Origin: Flavobacteriales bacterium UBA7666
GTDB taxonomy: Bacteria > Bacteroidota > Bacteroidia > Flavobacteriales_D > Crocinitomicaceae
Assembly (NCBI GenBank): GCA_002483265.1
Contig: DLHO01000010.1
Coordinates: forward strand, 1 to 64,000
Direction: 5' to 3'
Length of the DNA: 64,000 bases
Shown here: positions 32,995 to 42,018 of the stretch, one piece after another
Layout of the letters: the number at the start of each line of letters is the position of its first letter
Position numbering within the stretch: position 1 is the first letter of the stretch
Notes under the pieces: generated by a model
Told to the model about the DNA's origin: nothing
The model's input: the letters and a program-made list of their open reading frames with translations, nothing else
Database searches by the model: none
Made by a program: the position numbers and the translations under genes

Positions 32995-35900
32995 TCAAAT
33001 CTTATCTACACGGATTAACGTATCAGCATCTTCTTCGATATCCGTTGAAAGACCTTCAAAACTTTCTGCTGTAATTTTCAAATCAGTTGCCAACACCTCA
33101 TCACAAATAAATTGCTTGTTCGCTTCAGCAGCTAGCTGAATGAATTCAGAAGATTTCAATGTCAATCTAATTTTGTCTGTTACTTCCAATCCCGAGTCTT
33201 TGCGCAGATTCTGGATACGATTGACCAATTCTCTCGCTACTCCTTCCATGCGCAGGGTTTCCGTAATGGTGCTATCCAGAGCAACTGTCAATCCGTTTTC
33301 GGAAGCAACCAACCATCCGGGAATATCTTCCGCACGGATCTCGAAATCGTTCATGTCCAGTACAACTTCATCTCCATCAACAATTCCAGTCCATCCTTTA
33401 TTGGTTTCCACTTCAGCAATCCCATGTTGATCCATTTGCGCAACCAAAGCAGCAATTGCTTTCATTTGTTTCCCGTATTTCGGACCAATCGTTTTAAAAT
33501 TGGGTTTAATTGACTTCACAAACACGTTATTCTCATGATCCAACAGCTCCAATTCCTTCACATTTACTTCAGAGAGAATCAATTCCTGAACGTGTTTGAT
33601 GTTCATAGCGAAATGATTATCTAAAATCGGAACCATGATCTTTTGCAAAGGCTGACGCACACGGATCTTCTCTTTCGCCCGAAGCGCCAATACCAATGAA
33701 GAAACATTTTGAGCAATCTCCATTTGAGCTTCCAATTCCAAATCGATCAATTCCGCATTGGATTTCGGGAAGAAAGCCAAATGAACAGAATTTACCGGAT
33801 GACGGCCTGAAATAGCATTCAAATCAGAGAACAACTGATCCAAATAGAATGGTGCAATTGGTGAACCCATGATCGCAACCGCTTCCAAACAAGTATACAA
33901 TGTTTGATAAGCCGAGATCTTATCTGCTTCATAATCCCCTTTCCAGAATCGTCTGCGGCAAAGGCGTACGTACCAATTTGACAATTGATCCGAAACAAAA
34001 TCCTGAATCAAACGTCCTGCTCTTGTCGGTTCGAAAGAAGCATATGCTTCATCTACCTGAGCAATCAATGAATTTAATTTCGATAAAATCCAACGGTCAA
34101 TTTCCGGTCGCTCATTCAACGGAATTTCTGCCTCTGAATAATTGAAACCATCAATATTGGCATACAATGCAAAGAATGAATAGGTATTGTAAAGTGTTCC
34201 GAAGAATTTACGCTGAACCTCTGTAATTCCGTCTGTATCAAACTTCAGGTTATCCCAAGGTTGTGCATTCGTAATCATGTACCAACGTGTAGCATCAGGA
34301 CCGTATTTCGACAATGTTTCAAAAGGGTCAACTGCATTTCCTAAACGCTTGGACATTTTTTGTCCGTTCTTGTCTAATACCAATCCGTTGGAAAGCACAT
34401 TCTTGTATGCCACCGAATCAAAACACATCGTAGCAATAGCATGCAAAGTGTAGAACCAACCACGTGTTTGATCCACTCCTTCTGCAATGAAATCTGCAGG
34501 AAACGATTTGCTATTGTCAATCAATTCTTTGTTCTCAAACGGATAATGCCATTGTGCATAAGGCATGGCTCCTGAATCAAACCACACATCGATCAAATCG
34601 CTTTCGCGCTTCATTGGTGCACCTGAAGGAGAAACCAAGGTGATTTCATCCATATAATTCTTATGCAAATCAATTTGTGAATAGTTTTCTTTCGAGAAGT
34701 TATTCGGTTTAAATGCTTCCAAAGGATTTTCAGTCATTAATCCGGCTGAAACTGCTTTATCACATTCCATTTTCAATTGTTCAACCGACGAAATGCATAC
34801 ACGTTCATCACCGTCTTCTGTAGACCAGATCGGAATTGGAATTCCCCAATAACGCGAACGCGACAAGTTCCAATCGTTGGCATTTTTCAACCATTCTCCA
34901 AAACGACCTGTTCCGGTTGAAGCCGGTTTCCAGTTGATGGTATTATTCAAATCCACCATGCGTTCCTTCACATTGGTCACTTTAATGAACCAGGAATCCA
35001 GGGGATAATACAATACCGATTTATCTGTTCTCCAACAATGCGGATAACTATGCTCGTATTTTTCAATCTTAAATGCCTTATTCTCAATTTTCAGTTTCAA
35101 AGCAATGCGTTCGTCAACCGACATATATGCTTTCAAATCCGGAATAATTGATTTTAATTTTGTTTTTTGCTTTTCAAATTCTTCTTTCGTTTCAGCATCG
35201 CTGAGGTAATCTGCTTTCACATATTCTCCTCCCAAACCAAAAACAGCGTCTGCAACTTCCATGCGGAAGCGACCACGCAAATCAACCAATGGAACCGGAA
35301 TACCTTTTTCGTCCAGCACCAACATAGCCGGCACACCAGATTCAGTGGCAACACGCGCATCATCGGCACCAAAAGTTGGTGCAATGTGTACGATTCCCGT
35401 ACCGTCTGAAGTAGTCACAAAATCTCCTGAGATAACACGGAAAGCCTGATCAGCATTTTCAAACGGCAAAGCTCCCGGCAAAAGTTGTTCGTAACGAATT
35501 CCGACCAGGTCAGAACCTTTGCAGGAACCCAAAATCTGAAAAGCGATTTTTCCATTTGCGGTCTGCATATCAGCTCCTTTTAAAAGCCTAATAAATTCCT
35601 CATCAAAAGCATATCCGAATCCTTCGAATTCTGCCTTTACATCAGAATTCTTCTTATTGACAAGAATATTCCAAAACACATCAAACTTCTCCTTTTCTAA
35701 TTTCTCTCCGAGAAGAAGCTCTATTCTATCATCTCCATTTATTTTGGGAGTCAATTGAGAAAAATCTATTTGATTAGGAACTTCAAAGAATGTTTTTTTA
35801 TCAAATTGATATGTAATTAAATCTTTAGCTAAAACAAGCTTAACAGGCTCATCTGTATACGGATTGAAAGTCGAAACCAAGACGTATTCGATATTCGGAC

Positions 35901-36672
35901 CTACGCACAAAGCGGTGTTTGAGGAAAGCGTCCAAGGAGTCGTTGTCCAAGCCAGAAAGAAAGAATTTTCTGAGAATTTTCCTCCCCCTGCACCCCTTTC
36001 AAAGGGGGAATTGGATCCGCCAGCAATTTTGAATTGTGCAACAACTGTTGTGTCTTTCACATCGCGGTAACAACCCGGTTGGTTCAACTCATGCGTTGAA
36101 AGCCCGGTTCCTGCCATTGGCGAATACGGTTGGATCGTATATCCTTTGTACAATAAGTTTTTCTCATACAACTGACCAAGCAGCCACCAAACGGATTCCA
36201 TGTATTTGGGATCAAAGGTGATGTATGGATTTTCCATATCTACCCAATACCCCATTTCTTCCGTCAATCGGTTCCAGATATCTGTGTAGCGCATAACTGC
36301 TTCACGACATGCTTTGTTATAATCTTCCACCGATATCTTTTTCCCGATATCTTCTTTGGTAATTCCCAATTCTTTTTCTACACCCAATTCCACAGGCAAG
36401 CCATGCGTATCCCATCCGGCTTTACGCTTTACCTGCTTTCCCTTCAAAGTTTGGTAACGGCAAAAAATATCTTTAATTGAACGAGCCATAACGTGGTGAA
36501 TACCCGGCAAACCATTCGCTGATGGTGGCCCTTCAAAGAAAACAAACGGTTCCGCTCCTTCTCTTGTAGAGATGGAAGCATCAAAAACGCGTTCATTTTT
36601 CCACTTTTCAAGAACTGACTGCGCAACATTTGGCAAATTCAGCCCTTGATATTCTTCGTACTTACGACTCAT
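32995..36672 (-). CDS. ileS: Isoleucyl-tRNA synthetase with in-frame repeat insertion
   Basis: A 1225-aa class I synthetase that charges tRNA-Ile. The HIGH box is PPSANGLPGIHH (residues 49-60) and the KMSKS box is KMSKRLGN (about residue 774). Tryptophan-rich motifs GWDTHGLPVE and FFLAWTTTPWTLSSNTA mark the catalytic and editing domains. The C-terminal anticodon region has the long extension of the eukaryote-like IleS type common in Bacteroidota. Residues about 218-234 (SNSPFERGAGGGK) do not look native. They are encoded by a C-rich palindromic repeat (35979-36011) inserted in frame in the loop before FFLAW. Start at 36672 is the only ATG with a matching N-terminus. Confidence 0.96.
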   Translation of the reverse strand: MSRKYEEYQGLNLPNVAQSVLEKWKNERVFDASISTREGAEPFVFFEGPPSANGLPGIHHVMARSIKDIFCRYQTLKGKQVKRKAGWDTHGLPVELGVEKELGITKEDIGKKISVEDYNKACREAVMRYTDIWNRLTEEMGYWVDMENPYITFDPKYMESVWWLLGQLYEKNLLYKGYTIQPYSPMAGTGLSTHELNQPGCYRDVKDTTVVAQFKIAGGSNSPFERGAGGGKFSENSFFLAWTTTPWTLSSNTALCVGPNIEYVLVSTFNPYTDEPVKLVLAKDLITYQFDKKTFFEVPNQIDFSQLTPKINGDDRIELLLGEKLEKEKFDVFWNILVNKKNSDVKAEFEGFGYAFDEEFIRLLKGADMQTANGKIAFQILGSCKGSDLVGIRYEQLLPGALPFENADQAFRVISGDFVTTSDGTGIVHIAPTFGADDARVATESGVPAMLVLDEKGIPVPLVDLRGRFRMEVADAVFGLGGEYVKADYLSDAETKEEFEKQKTKLKSIIPDLKAYMSVDERIALKLKIENKAFKIEKYEHSYPHCWRTDKSVLYYPLDSWFIKVTNVKERMVDLNNTINWKPASTGTGRFGEWLKNANDWNLSRSRYWGIPIPIWSTEDGDERVCISSVEQLKMECDKAVSAGLMTENPLEAFKPNNFSKENYSQIDLHKNYMDEITLVSPSGAPMKRESDLIDVWFDSGAMPYAQWHYPFENKELIDNSKSFPADFIAEGVDQTRGWFYTLHAIATMCFDSVAYKNVLSNGLVLDKNGQKMSKRLGNAVDPFETLSKYGPDATRWYMITNAQPWDNLKFDTDGITEVQRKFFGTLYNTYSFFALYANIDGFNYSEAEIPLNERPEIDRWILSKLNSLIAQVDEAYASFEPTRAGRLIQDFVSDQLSNWYVRLCRRRFWKGDYEADKISAYQTLYTCLEAVAIMGSPIAPFYLDQLFSDLNAISGRHPVNSVHLAFFPKSNAELIDLELEAQMEIAQNVSSLVLALRAKEKIRVRQPLQKIMVPILDNHFAMNIKHVQELILSEVNVKELELLDHENNVFVKSIKPNFKTIGPKYGKQMKAIAALVAQMDQHGIAEVETNKGWTGIVDGDEVVLDMNDFEIRAEDIPGWLVASENGLTVALDSTITETLRMEGVARELVNRIQNLRKDSGLEVTDKIRLTLKSSEFIQLAAEANKQFICDEVLATDLKITAESFEGLSTDIEEDADTLIRVDKI
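35979..36011. repeat. C-rich palindromic repeat inserted within ileS
   Basis: The plus strand holds CCTCCCCCTG, a spacer, then CCCCTTTCAAAGGGG (35993-36007, palindrome around one base). The composition is unlike the flanking AT-rich coding DNA. It keeps the ileS frame open and adds the SPFERGAGGGK peptide. Confidence 0.7.
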
Positions 36673-36715
36673 TCGTCTGTGTATTAAATAATTTTAGTTC
36701 TCTAAAAAAAGACTA

Positions 36716-36723
36716 CAAATTTA
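36716..36723 (-). promoter_or_regulatory. Putative -7 element of ileS
   Basis: On the minus strand this reads TAAATTTG, an exact TAnnTTTG match, 43 bases upstream of the ileS ATG. No convincing -33 element. Confidence 0.4.
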
Positions 36724-36752
36724 ATAAAAAGGATCGAGAGCCTAAAGGGGAT

Positions 36753-36820
36753 TTCAAAATGAAAAATTCAAAATGAAAAACCCCGATCTCTTCATAATTT
36801 TGAATTTTGAATTTTGAATT
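36753..36820. repeat. 14-bp-period intergenic repeat (ileS/sigma interval)
   Basis: TTCAAAATGAAAAA occurs twice in perfect tandem (36753-36766 and 36767-36780). An inverted, partly diverged partner with repeated TTTTGAA follows at about 36796-36820. It lies between the divergent ileS and sigma-factor genes. Confidence 0.75.
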
Positions 36821-36845
36821 AATTTAATTCCTTAAATTCGTTGCG

Positions 36846-37400
36846 TTGGATTCATTGAATAACATAGAAATTAATGCTTTAGTGGCCGAAGTAAAAGCAG
36901 GGGATCAAAAAGCCTTTGCACAAGTTTACGACCGCTACTGCGGGGCAATTAATGGTGTGATCGGTCGTTTTATCACAGATGAAGCAATTGCGCAGGATGT
37001 TCTTCAAGATACCTTTATCAAAGTTTGGAAAAACATTCAAATGTATGATGATACAAAGGGAAGTTTTTTCACCTGGATGCTCAATATAGCAAGGAATACT
37101 TCTATTGATGCATTAAGAAAATTAAAAAAAGAAGGCAAGTCCGAAATCCAAATTTTGGAAACAACCGTAAATAGCTCAACAACAGTTCAACAGAATGTGA
37201 GCACCATTGGTTTAAGACAATTGGTAGACCGCCTTCCGGCTGAGCAACAAACAATGATTGAGTACTTATACTTCAAAGGGTACACACAACAGGAAGTAGC
37301 AGATGAGTTGGATATTCCGCTTGGAACTGTGAAAACCCGTTCGCGTATGGCCATGATGGAGTTAAGAAAATGGTTTACATTATTGATATTGTGGATATAA
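36846..37400 (+). CDS. ECF-type RNA polymerase sigma factor
   Basis: A 184-aa sigma-70 family protein. Region 2 is at about residues 20-90 (FAQVYDRYCGAINGVIGRFI, AQDVLQDTFIKVWKNI, FFTWMLNIARNTSIDALRK). Region 4 is at about 125-175 (LPAEQQTMIEYLYFKGYTQQ, then EVADELDIPLGTVKTRSRMA). No ATG is available at the N-terminus; TTG at 36846 gives a full region 2, and a second TTG follows three codons later. A TAAATTCG element ends only 6 bases before this TTG, so the message may be nearly leaderless. The downstream gene is its likely anti-sigma factor, overlapping by 31 bases. Confidence 0.9.
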   Translation: MDSLNNIEINALVAEVKAGDQKAFAQVYDRYCGAINGVIGRFITDEAIAQDVLQDTFIKVWKNIQMYDDTKGSFFTWMLNIARNTSIDALRKLKKEGKSEIQILETTVNSSTTVQQNVSTIGLRQLVDRLPAEQQTMIEYLYFKGYTQQEVADELDIPLGTVKTRSRMAMMELRKWFTLLILWI

Positions 37401-38236
37401 ACGAATACATAGCGTCAGGAATTTTGGAGTCGGTAACACTCGGTCTTGCTTCCCCACAGGAAGTTCAGGAGGTTGCTTGCCTATCTAAAATCTACCCTGA
37501 AATTCAGGCTGAGTTTATTCGCATTCAAAAGAGTTGCGAAGAGATGATGTTTGAAAGTGCGGTGGCTCCAGATTCAGCCATTCGCGCATCTATTTTAAAA
37601 ACGATCTCTGAAACACCGCAAGATAAAGCACCTGAATCAACTAAGAAAGAAGCGAAAATTGTCTCTATCGATACTGCTCCTGAAATAAAAGGCGTAAGTC
37701 CGATGTGGAAAATGATGGCAGCAGCCTCGTTGATTCTGACTATCGGAATCGGCTCACTCTGGGTTATCTCCAATAGGGAAGTAAAACGTATGGATGCAAT
37801 CATGGCTTCCATGGAAAAGGATCAGTTGAAAAATGATCAGATTCTTCAGGCAATGACACTTGAAAAAGACCATTTACAAACTGTTCAGGAAGTTTTAGCC
37901 GAACAAAGCATGCGCACAGTGATAATGAAAGGCACCCCTATGGAACCTGAAGCAGCGGTGAAAGTGATGTGGAGCAAAGACATGAAAAAAGCGGTGATGC
38001 ATGCCGATAAAATTACTCCTCCACCTGCAAACATGCAATATCAATTGTGGGTCATTGCTGATGGAAAACCTGTTTCTGTAGGTGTTTTCACTTATGATGA
38101 AGTAGACCAAATAACCGAACCATTTGATGTAAATGCGCAAAATATTACTGCTTTTGCCATTACATTGGAAAAAATGGGAGGAAGTCCAACTCCAACCATG
38201 GAAAAAATGGTGGTGATGGGAGCGATTAACGGTTAA
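37370..38236 (+). CDS. RskA-like anti-sigma factor
   Basis: A 288-aa bitopic protein. The N-terminal cytoplasmic helical part (residues 1-110) would hold the sigma factor. One membrane helix (MMAAASLILTIGIGSLWVI, about 115-133) is followed by a coiled coil. The periplasmic C-terminal domain has the RskA pattern: VKVMWSKDMKKAVMHADKI, PPPANMQYQLWVIADGKPVS and ITAFAITLEKMGGSPTPTM. The start overlaps the sigma gene by 31 bases, so the two are translated together. No zinc-binding HxxxCxxC motif is visible in the N-terminus. The signal that triggers release is not evident. Confidence 0.88.
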   Translation: MVYIIDIVDINEYIASGILESVTLGLASPQEVQEVACLSKIYPEIQAEFIRIQKSCEEMMFESAVAPDSAIRASILKTISETPQDKAPESTKKEAKIVSIDTAPEIKGVSPMWKMMAAASLILTIGIGSLWVISNREVKRMDAIMASMEKDQLKNDQILQAMTLEKDHLQTVQEVLAEQSMRTVIMKGTPMEPEAAVKVMWSKDMKKAVMHADKITPPPANMQYQLWVIADGKPVSVGVFTYDEVDQITEPFDVNAQNITAFAITLEKMGGSPTPTMEKMVVMGAING

Positions 38237-38361
38237 TTGAAAATGTATAATTGAAAATTGAAAAGGATAGAGAAAATCGTCCTTTGAATCAAATTTGTTG
38301 AACCGGATAAAAACAGTTCCATCTTTTCAATTTTTCCATTCTCAATTTTCCATTATTTTTA
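38235..38361. repeat. 14-bp-period repeat pair between anti-sigma and ldcA
   Basis: Left arm 38235-38266 contains ATTGAAAATGTATA followed by ATTGAAAATTGAAA (14-bp step). The right arm at about 38322-38360 is the inverted form (TTTTCAATTTTTCCATTCTC). Together they can fold into a long imperfect hairpin that fills almost the whole 129-base intergenic region. Confidence 0.7.
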
Positions 38362-38365
38362 AGGC

Positions 38366-39259
38366 ATGATTTGTCCTCCTCAATTAATTCCCGGCGATAC
38401 TATAGCACTTGTTTCTCCCGCAAAGGCGATTGAATCTTCTTATATTGAATTTGCCAAGAATTATTTAGAACAGCAAGGTTTCAATGTGCTTGTGGGCATC
38501 AATGCTGCTAAAGAATACCGTTATTTTTCTGGAACAGATATGGATCGTGCAAGTGATCTGCAGTGGGCAATAGATCATCCGGATGTAAAAGCAATTATTT
38601 GCAATCGCGGTGGTTATGGTGCAATCCGTTTATTTGATCTGGTAAACTGGGCGAATCTCTTGCGCGAACCAAAGTGGATTCTGGGTTTTTCCGATATTAC
38701 CAATTTTCATTGTTTAGGCTTGAAACTGGGAATTGAAACCGTTCACAGCAGCATGCCATTGAATTTTCAGGAAAACAGTCCCGAATCATTGGGATCCATT
38801 CTAAATGTACTTCGCGGAAAACAAAACGAATACATCTGGAACTCCCAACCTTCAAACAAAACAGGAGAGGCAACTGGAAATGTAGTTGGTGGAAATCTGT
38901 CCATTCTTTATTCCTTACTAGGCACTCCTTATTCACCGAATTATGAAAACGCCATTTTATTTATCGAAGATGTTGGTGAACAAGTCTATCATCTGGATCG
39001 AATGCTTTGGGCTTTCAGATTTGCCGGTGTATTTGATCGCATTGCCGGATTGATCGTTGGCGGAATGACAGACATGAAAGATACTGCTACTCCAACCGAA
39101 TGGACGGTGGAAGAACTTATTCTGGAACACACCAAATACCGCTCATTACCTATTGCATTTGAAGCGCCAGTCGGTCATATTTCGGATAACCGCGCATTTA
39201 TCTGTGGACGGAAAGCCACATTGACCGTTACGGAAAACCACATTTCTTTTAAGCAATAA
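38366..39259 (+). CDS. ldcA: LD-carboxypeptidase (peptidase family S66)
   Basis: A 297-aa enzyme of murein recycling that removes the terminal D-Ala from L,D-linked muropeptides in the cytoplasm. Family marks: PGDTIALVSPAKAI at the N-terminus, CNRGGYGAIRLFDLVNW, and the nucleophile region KWILGFSDITNFH (Ser near residue 110). The region ILFIEDVGEQVYHLDRML carries the probable catalytic Glu, and APVGHISDNRAF the catalytic His (about residue 271). No signal peptide, as expected for LdcA. Length matches the family. Likely transcribed alone. Confidence 0.9.
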   Translation: MICPPQLIPGDTIALVSPAKAIESSYIEFAKNYLEQQGFNVLVGINAAKEYRYFSGTDMDRASDLQWAIDHPDVKAIICNRGGYGAIRLFDLVNWANLLREPKWILGFSDITNFHCLGLKLGIETVHSSMPLNFQENSPESLGSILNVLRGKQNEYIWNSQPSNKTGEATGNVVGGNLSILYSLLGTPYSPNYENAILFIEDVGEQVYHLDRMLWAFRFAGVFDRIAGLIVGGMTDMKDTATPTEWTVEELILEHTKYRSLPIAFEAPVGHISDNRAFICGRKATLTVTENHISFKQ

Positions 39260-39302
39260 GTATATTTCTTTTCTGGTACTGTTTTTGCTTCGTCGAGTTC
39301 CG

Positions 39303-39310
39303 TACTTTTG
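39303..39310 (+). promoter_or_regulatory. Putative -7 promoter element
   Basis: TACTTTTG, an exact TAnnTTTG match, 18 bases before the lipoprotein ATG at 39329. It also argues against starting that gene upstream at 39308. Confidence 0.45.
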
Positions 39311-39328
39311 TACCTTGAAATTGACCTT

Positions 39329-39988
39329 ATGCGTATTTTTCTAATTTCTTTTTTAGTTCTTTTACTTTCCTCGTGTGTAGACATTTGGGACGACATCACT
39401 CTTCATGCTGATGGAAGCGGTACTTACAAGTACACTGTGAATATGAGTGCAAGTAAGATAAAGATCAATTCGATTCTGGCCTTAGATAGCGTTGATGGAA
39501 AGCGTATTCCCAAACTCCCTGAGATCAAAGAAAAGATTGAATACTACCGAAACAAACTGGAGGAGAAAGAAGGTATTTCAAACGTAAAAGTGGAATCCAA
39601 TTACGATGATTTCATTTTTAAAATCACCCTTGATTTTGAATCTGTGGCGGATCTTCAAAACGGTATTCGCGAAATCATTAAAGAAGAAATCAAAGATAAA
39701 AACGATCCGGCTTTGGATGAAAACTGGTTAACTTGGGATGGAAAAACATTAACTCGAGTGGTTCCGAATTTCCAAAGCGTCATTCACAAAATGAATGCAG
39801 AAGATCAGGAAAAATTGAAAAAAGGAAAATATACTTGCGTTTCGCGTTTTGACAAACCAATTCTTAAATGTGACAATCCACAGGCAAGAATATCTCCAAC
39901 TAAAGTTGCAGGTTTAATTGAATCGAATACCTATTCTGTTGGAACAAACCCTTCACTTCTGAAAAGTACCTTTGTTGTTTCTAACTAG
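39329..39988 (+). CDS. Lipoprotein of unknown function
   Basis: A 219-aa lipoprotein with lipobox VLLLSSC (Cys at about residue 15), followed by a soluble domain beginning DDITLHADGSGTYKYTVNMS. The opening (strand, turn, strand with ADGSG) is common to small Bacteroidota envelope lipoproteins. The middle is a charged helix (EIKEKIEYYRNKLEEKEG) and paired strands. I do not recognise a named family. Start at 39329 was chosen for the lipobox distance and the -7 element that covers the earlier in-frame codon. The next gene, 133 bp on, is a larger envelope protein; function may be related. Confidence 0.65.
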   Translation: MRIFLISFLVLLLSSCVDIWDDITLHADGSGTYKYTVNMSASKIKINSILALDSVDGKRIPKLPEIKEKIEYYRNKLEEKEGISNVKVESNYDDFIFKITLDFESVADLQNGIREIIKEEIKDKNDPALDENWLTWDGKTLTRVVPNFQSVIHKMNAEDQEKLKKGKYTCVSRFDKPILKCDNPQARISPTKVAGLIESNTYSVGTNPSLLKSTFVVSN

Positions 39989-40121
39989 TTTCTGCAGATT
40001 GCACAAAAAAGCATTCATTTTAACACAAGTTATCAACCAAATACCGGTTGATAAACCAAATAGTCCTTTCAATTCAAAAAATGATTTTACTTTCGTGTAG
40101 AATCCGTTCATTCATTCATTT

Positions 40122-42017
40122 ATGAAAATTAAAATCTTAATTCCGATAACCCTTTTGGGAGCAATCTCATGGGGACAAAAATCAGAAGATATTATTCCTA
40201 AAGATGCAGTTACCGTCTTTAGTCTGAACAATATTTCCATTCTTCAGAAAGTATCTATGGATGAATTGGTTTCCTATGATTTTATGACTGAACTGCAGTC
40301 CGAATTATTTGATGGTTCTACCCAGGGGAAAACCCTTAAAGATGCCGGAATTGATTTCAACCAGAAGATGAATATTTTCTATGGAAAAAATCCTGAATTT
40401 GAAATTTCGGGTTTTACTTTCGGAATCAGCGATAAAGAAAAACTATTCAATGTCTTTGATGATTTTGACCGGAAAGAAAGCTTGGTTGCTGGAACGGAAT
40501 ATTACAACAACTACTTCAATCATTTAATGATTCAGGGAAATGTCGGTTTATTAATTCGCGTTGATACAGATCAGGAAAAACTAACTGAAATTACTGACTC
40601 AATCTGGATTTCCAGAGGATTTGAACTTCCTTGGATGGAAGACGAATACTACGATGAAGAACAAATGGACACCTATGATGAGGAGGAACTAATGGATGAT
40701 GATCCCGCTTTAAATGAAGATGGTGATGAAGTAGAAATCATTGAAGAAGAAGTGGACGAAACTCCGATTGCTGTTGACGAAACGAGTGATTTATTCAAAA
40801 ATTATTACGAGTTACGCGACAGTATCGAATCAGAGTATTCCCGCAAACGTTTGTTCATAATAACCGAAGAGATTTTCCTGAAAAAGATCAATCTGAAAGC
40901 TCAGGATGCTCGATTGGCAGCTCAATTGACCCATCTTTCCGACGGAATTTTCTATCTGGACAACAGTCGTAATTTTAAAAACACAAACAGTTTGTTCTAC
41001 TTACAAGCAATGTTTCCTGAGTTATACCACGATTTGAATGAATTATACACCGGAAACGTAATGCTGGGTGATATCATTTTGAATCAAAAATCCATTGATT
41101 TGAAAGTGGAAGCAAATTACGGTGATGGATTGGGAAGTATTTACGAAGAACTAAACAGCGCTAAATTTGATAAGAATGTATTGAAATACATTCCAAAGAA
41201 CAACACCGGTTTCTTCACGTATAAAATTGATCTGAAAAAAGGCTACGAAAAAGCGTATGAAGTGATCATGCCGATCTTGAGTGAAGAGAAAAACGCCCGC
41301 ATTTCTGCGAATGTTTTGACGATCGAATTGTTAAACGATTTCATCAATACCGATGAAGTTTTTAATACCTACAAAGGAAGTATGTTTGGTACTTTCAACG
41401 GAATCAAACGGGTTAAAACAAAACGAGTGGAGTTCTTCTACGATGAAGAGACCTTCGAATACGGTGAAAAAGAAATCGAGTCAGAAGAAGACATGCCCAT
41501 CTTTACTTTAGGATTCACAACCGGTCGTCCGGATATTCCGAATAAAATCCTGAAACACATGTCACGCATTACTTCTCAGTTTAAGAACATGGGAGACTAT
41601 TGGGTGTACGAAGAAGCGATTTTGAATTCTGTTCCCTTGTACATGATCAATAAAAACGGGTTGTTCATTTTCACCAATGATGAAGATTTGGCAAAGAACC
41701 ATTCCAATGGGTATGGAGTAGATGCTATTACCGGAAAACAAGTGAAAAATGCTGCTAAAAGCGGATCAATTTACGCGTATATGAATTTAGGAGACATGAT
41801 CAGTCGTTTACCTGAATCGATCTTAAATGATCAACGTTTCGATGTATTGGCATCCATGAAAGGTAAAAAAGGAGAAGTGGAAGTAATTTCTAGCAAAACA
41901 TCCCGTCAAAAAACAACGTACAATTTGACTTACAGTTTCGACGGTACTTTTGACAATGCCGGTAAATATTTATTGGATTTAGTAAATACCGCTTACCTGG
42001 TCTCTACGACACGTTAA
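40122..42017 (+). CDS. DUF4836-like exported protein with acidic insert
   Basis: A 631-aa protein with signal peptide (LIPITLLGAISWGQ). It opens with IIPKDAVTVFSLNNISILQK and then SMDELVSYDFM, the pattern of DUF4836-type proteins of Bacteroidota (IPKDA...V.S.N...L..K); this is a resemblance, not a confirmed match. Residues about 175-225 are an extremely acidic low-complexity stretch (DEYYDEEQMDTYDEEELMDD is part of it), probably a flexible insert. The C-terminal half is beta-rich. A TACTTTCG element at 40088 may be its promoter. The next gene begins 2 bases after the stop and looks distantly related. Confidence 0.65.
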   Translation: MKIKILIPITLLGAISWGQKSEDIIPKDAVTVFSLNNISILQKVSMDELVSYDFMTELQSELFDGSTQGKTLKDAGIDFNQKMNIFYGKNPEFEISGFTFGISDKEKLFNVFDDFDRKESLVAGTEYYNNYFNHLMIQGNVGLLIRVDTDQEKLTEITDSIWISRGFELPWMEDEYYDEEQMDTYDEEELMDDDPALNEDGDEVEIIEEEVDETPIAVDETSDLFKNYYELRDSIESEYSRKRLFIITEEIFLKKINLKAQDARLAAQLTHLSDGIFYLDNSRNFKNTNSLFYLQAMFPELYHDLNELYTGNVMLGDIILNQKSIDLKVEANYGDGLGSIYEELNSAKFDKNVLKYIPKNNTGFFTYKIDLKKGYEKAYEVIMPILSEEKNARISANVLTIELLNDFINTDEVFNTYKGSMFGTFNGIKRVKTKRVEFFYDEETFEYGEKEIESEEDMPIFTLGFTTGRPDIPNKILKHMSRITSQFKNMGDYWVYEEAILNSVPLYMINKNGLFIFTNDEDLAKNHSNGYGVDAITGKQVKNAAKSGSIYAYMNLGDMISRLPESILNDQRFDVLASMKGKKGEVEVISSKTSRQKTTYNLTYSFDGTFDNAGKYLLDLVNTAYLVSTTR

Positions 42018-42018
42018 A

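Noticed and set aside
32762..32998. 78-codon minus-strand open frame between ileS and the membrane-protein gene
   Set aside because: It runs through the inverted repeat and the terminator hairpin, and its translation there follows the repeat words, so it is almost surely not a gene.
33140..33430. Plus-strand open frame opposite ileS (and similar ones opposite gspE, cysS and the aldehyde dehydrogenase)
   Set aside because: These are antisense shadows of conserved coding regions, with no start signals and compositions that mirror the real genes.
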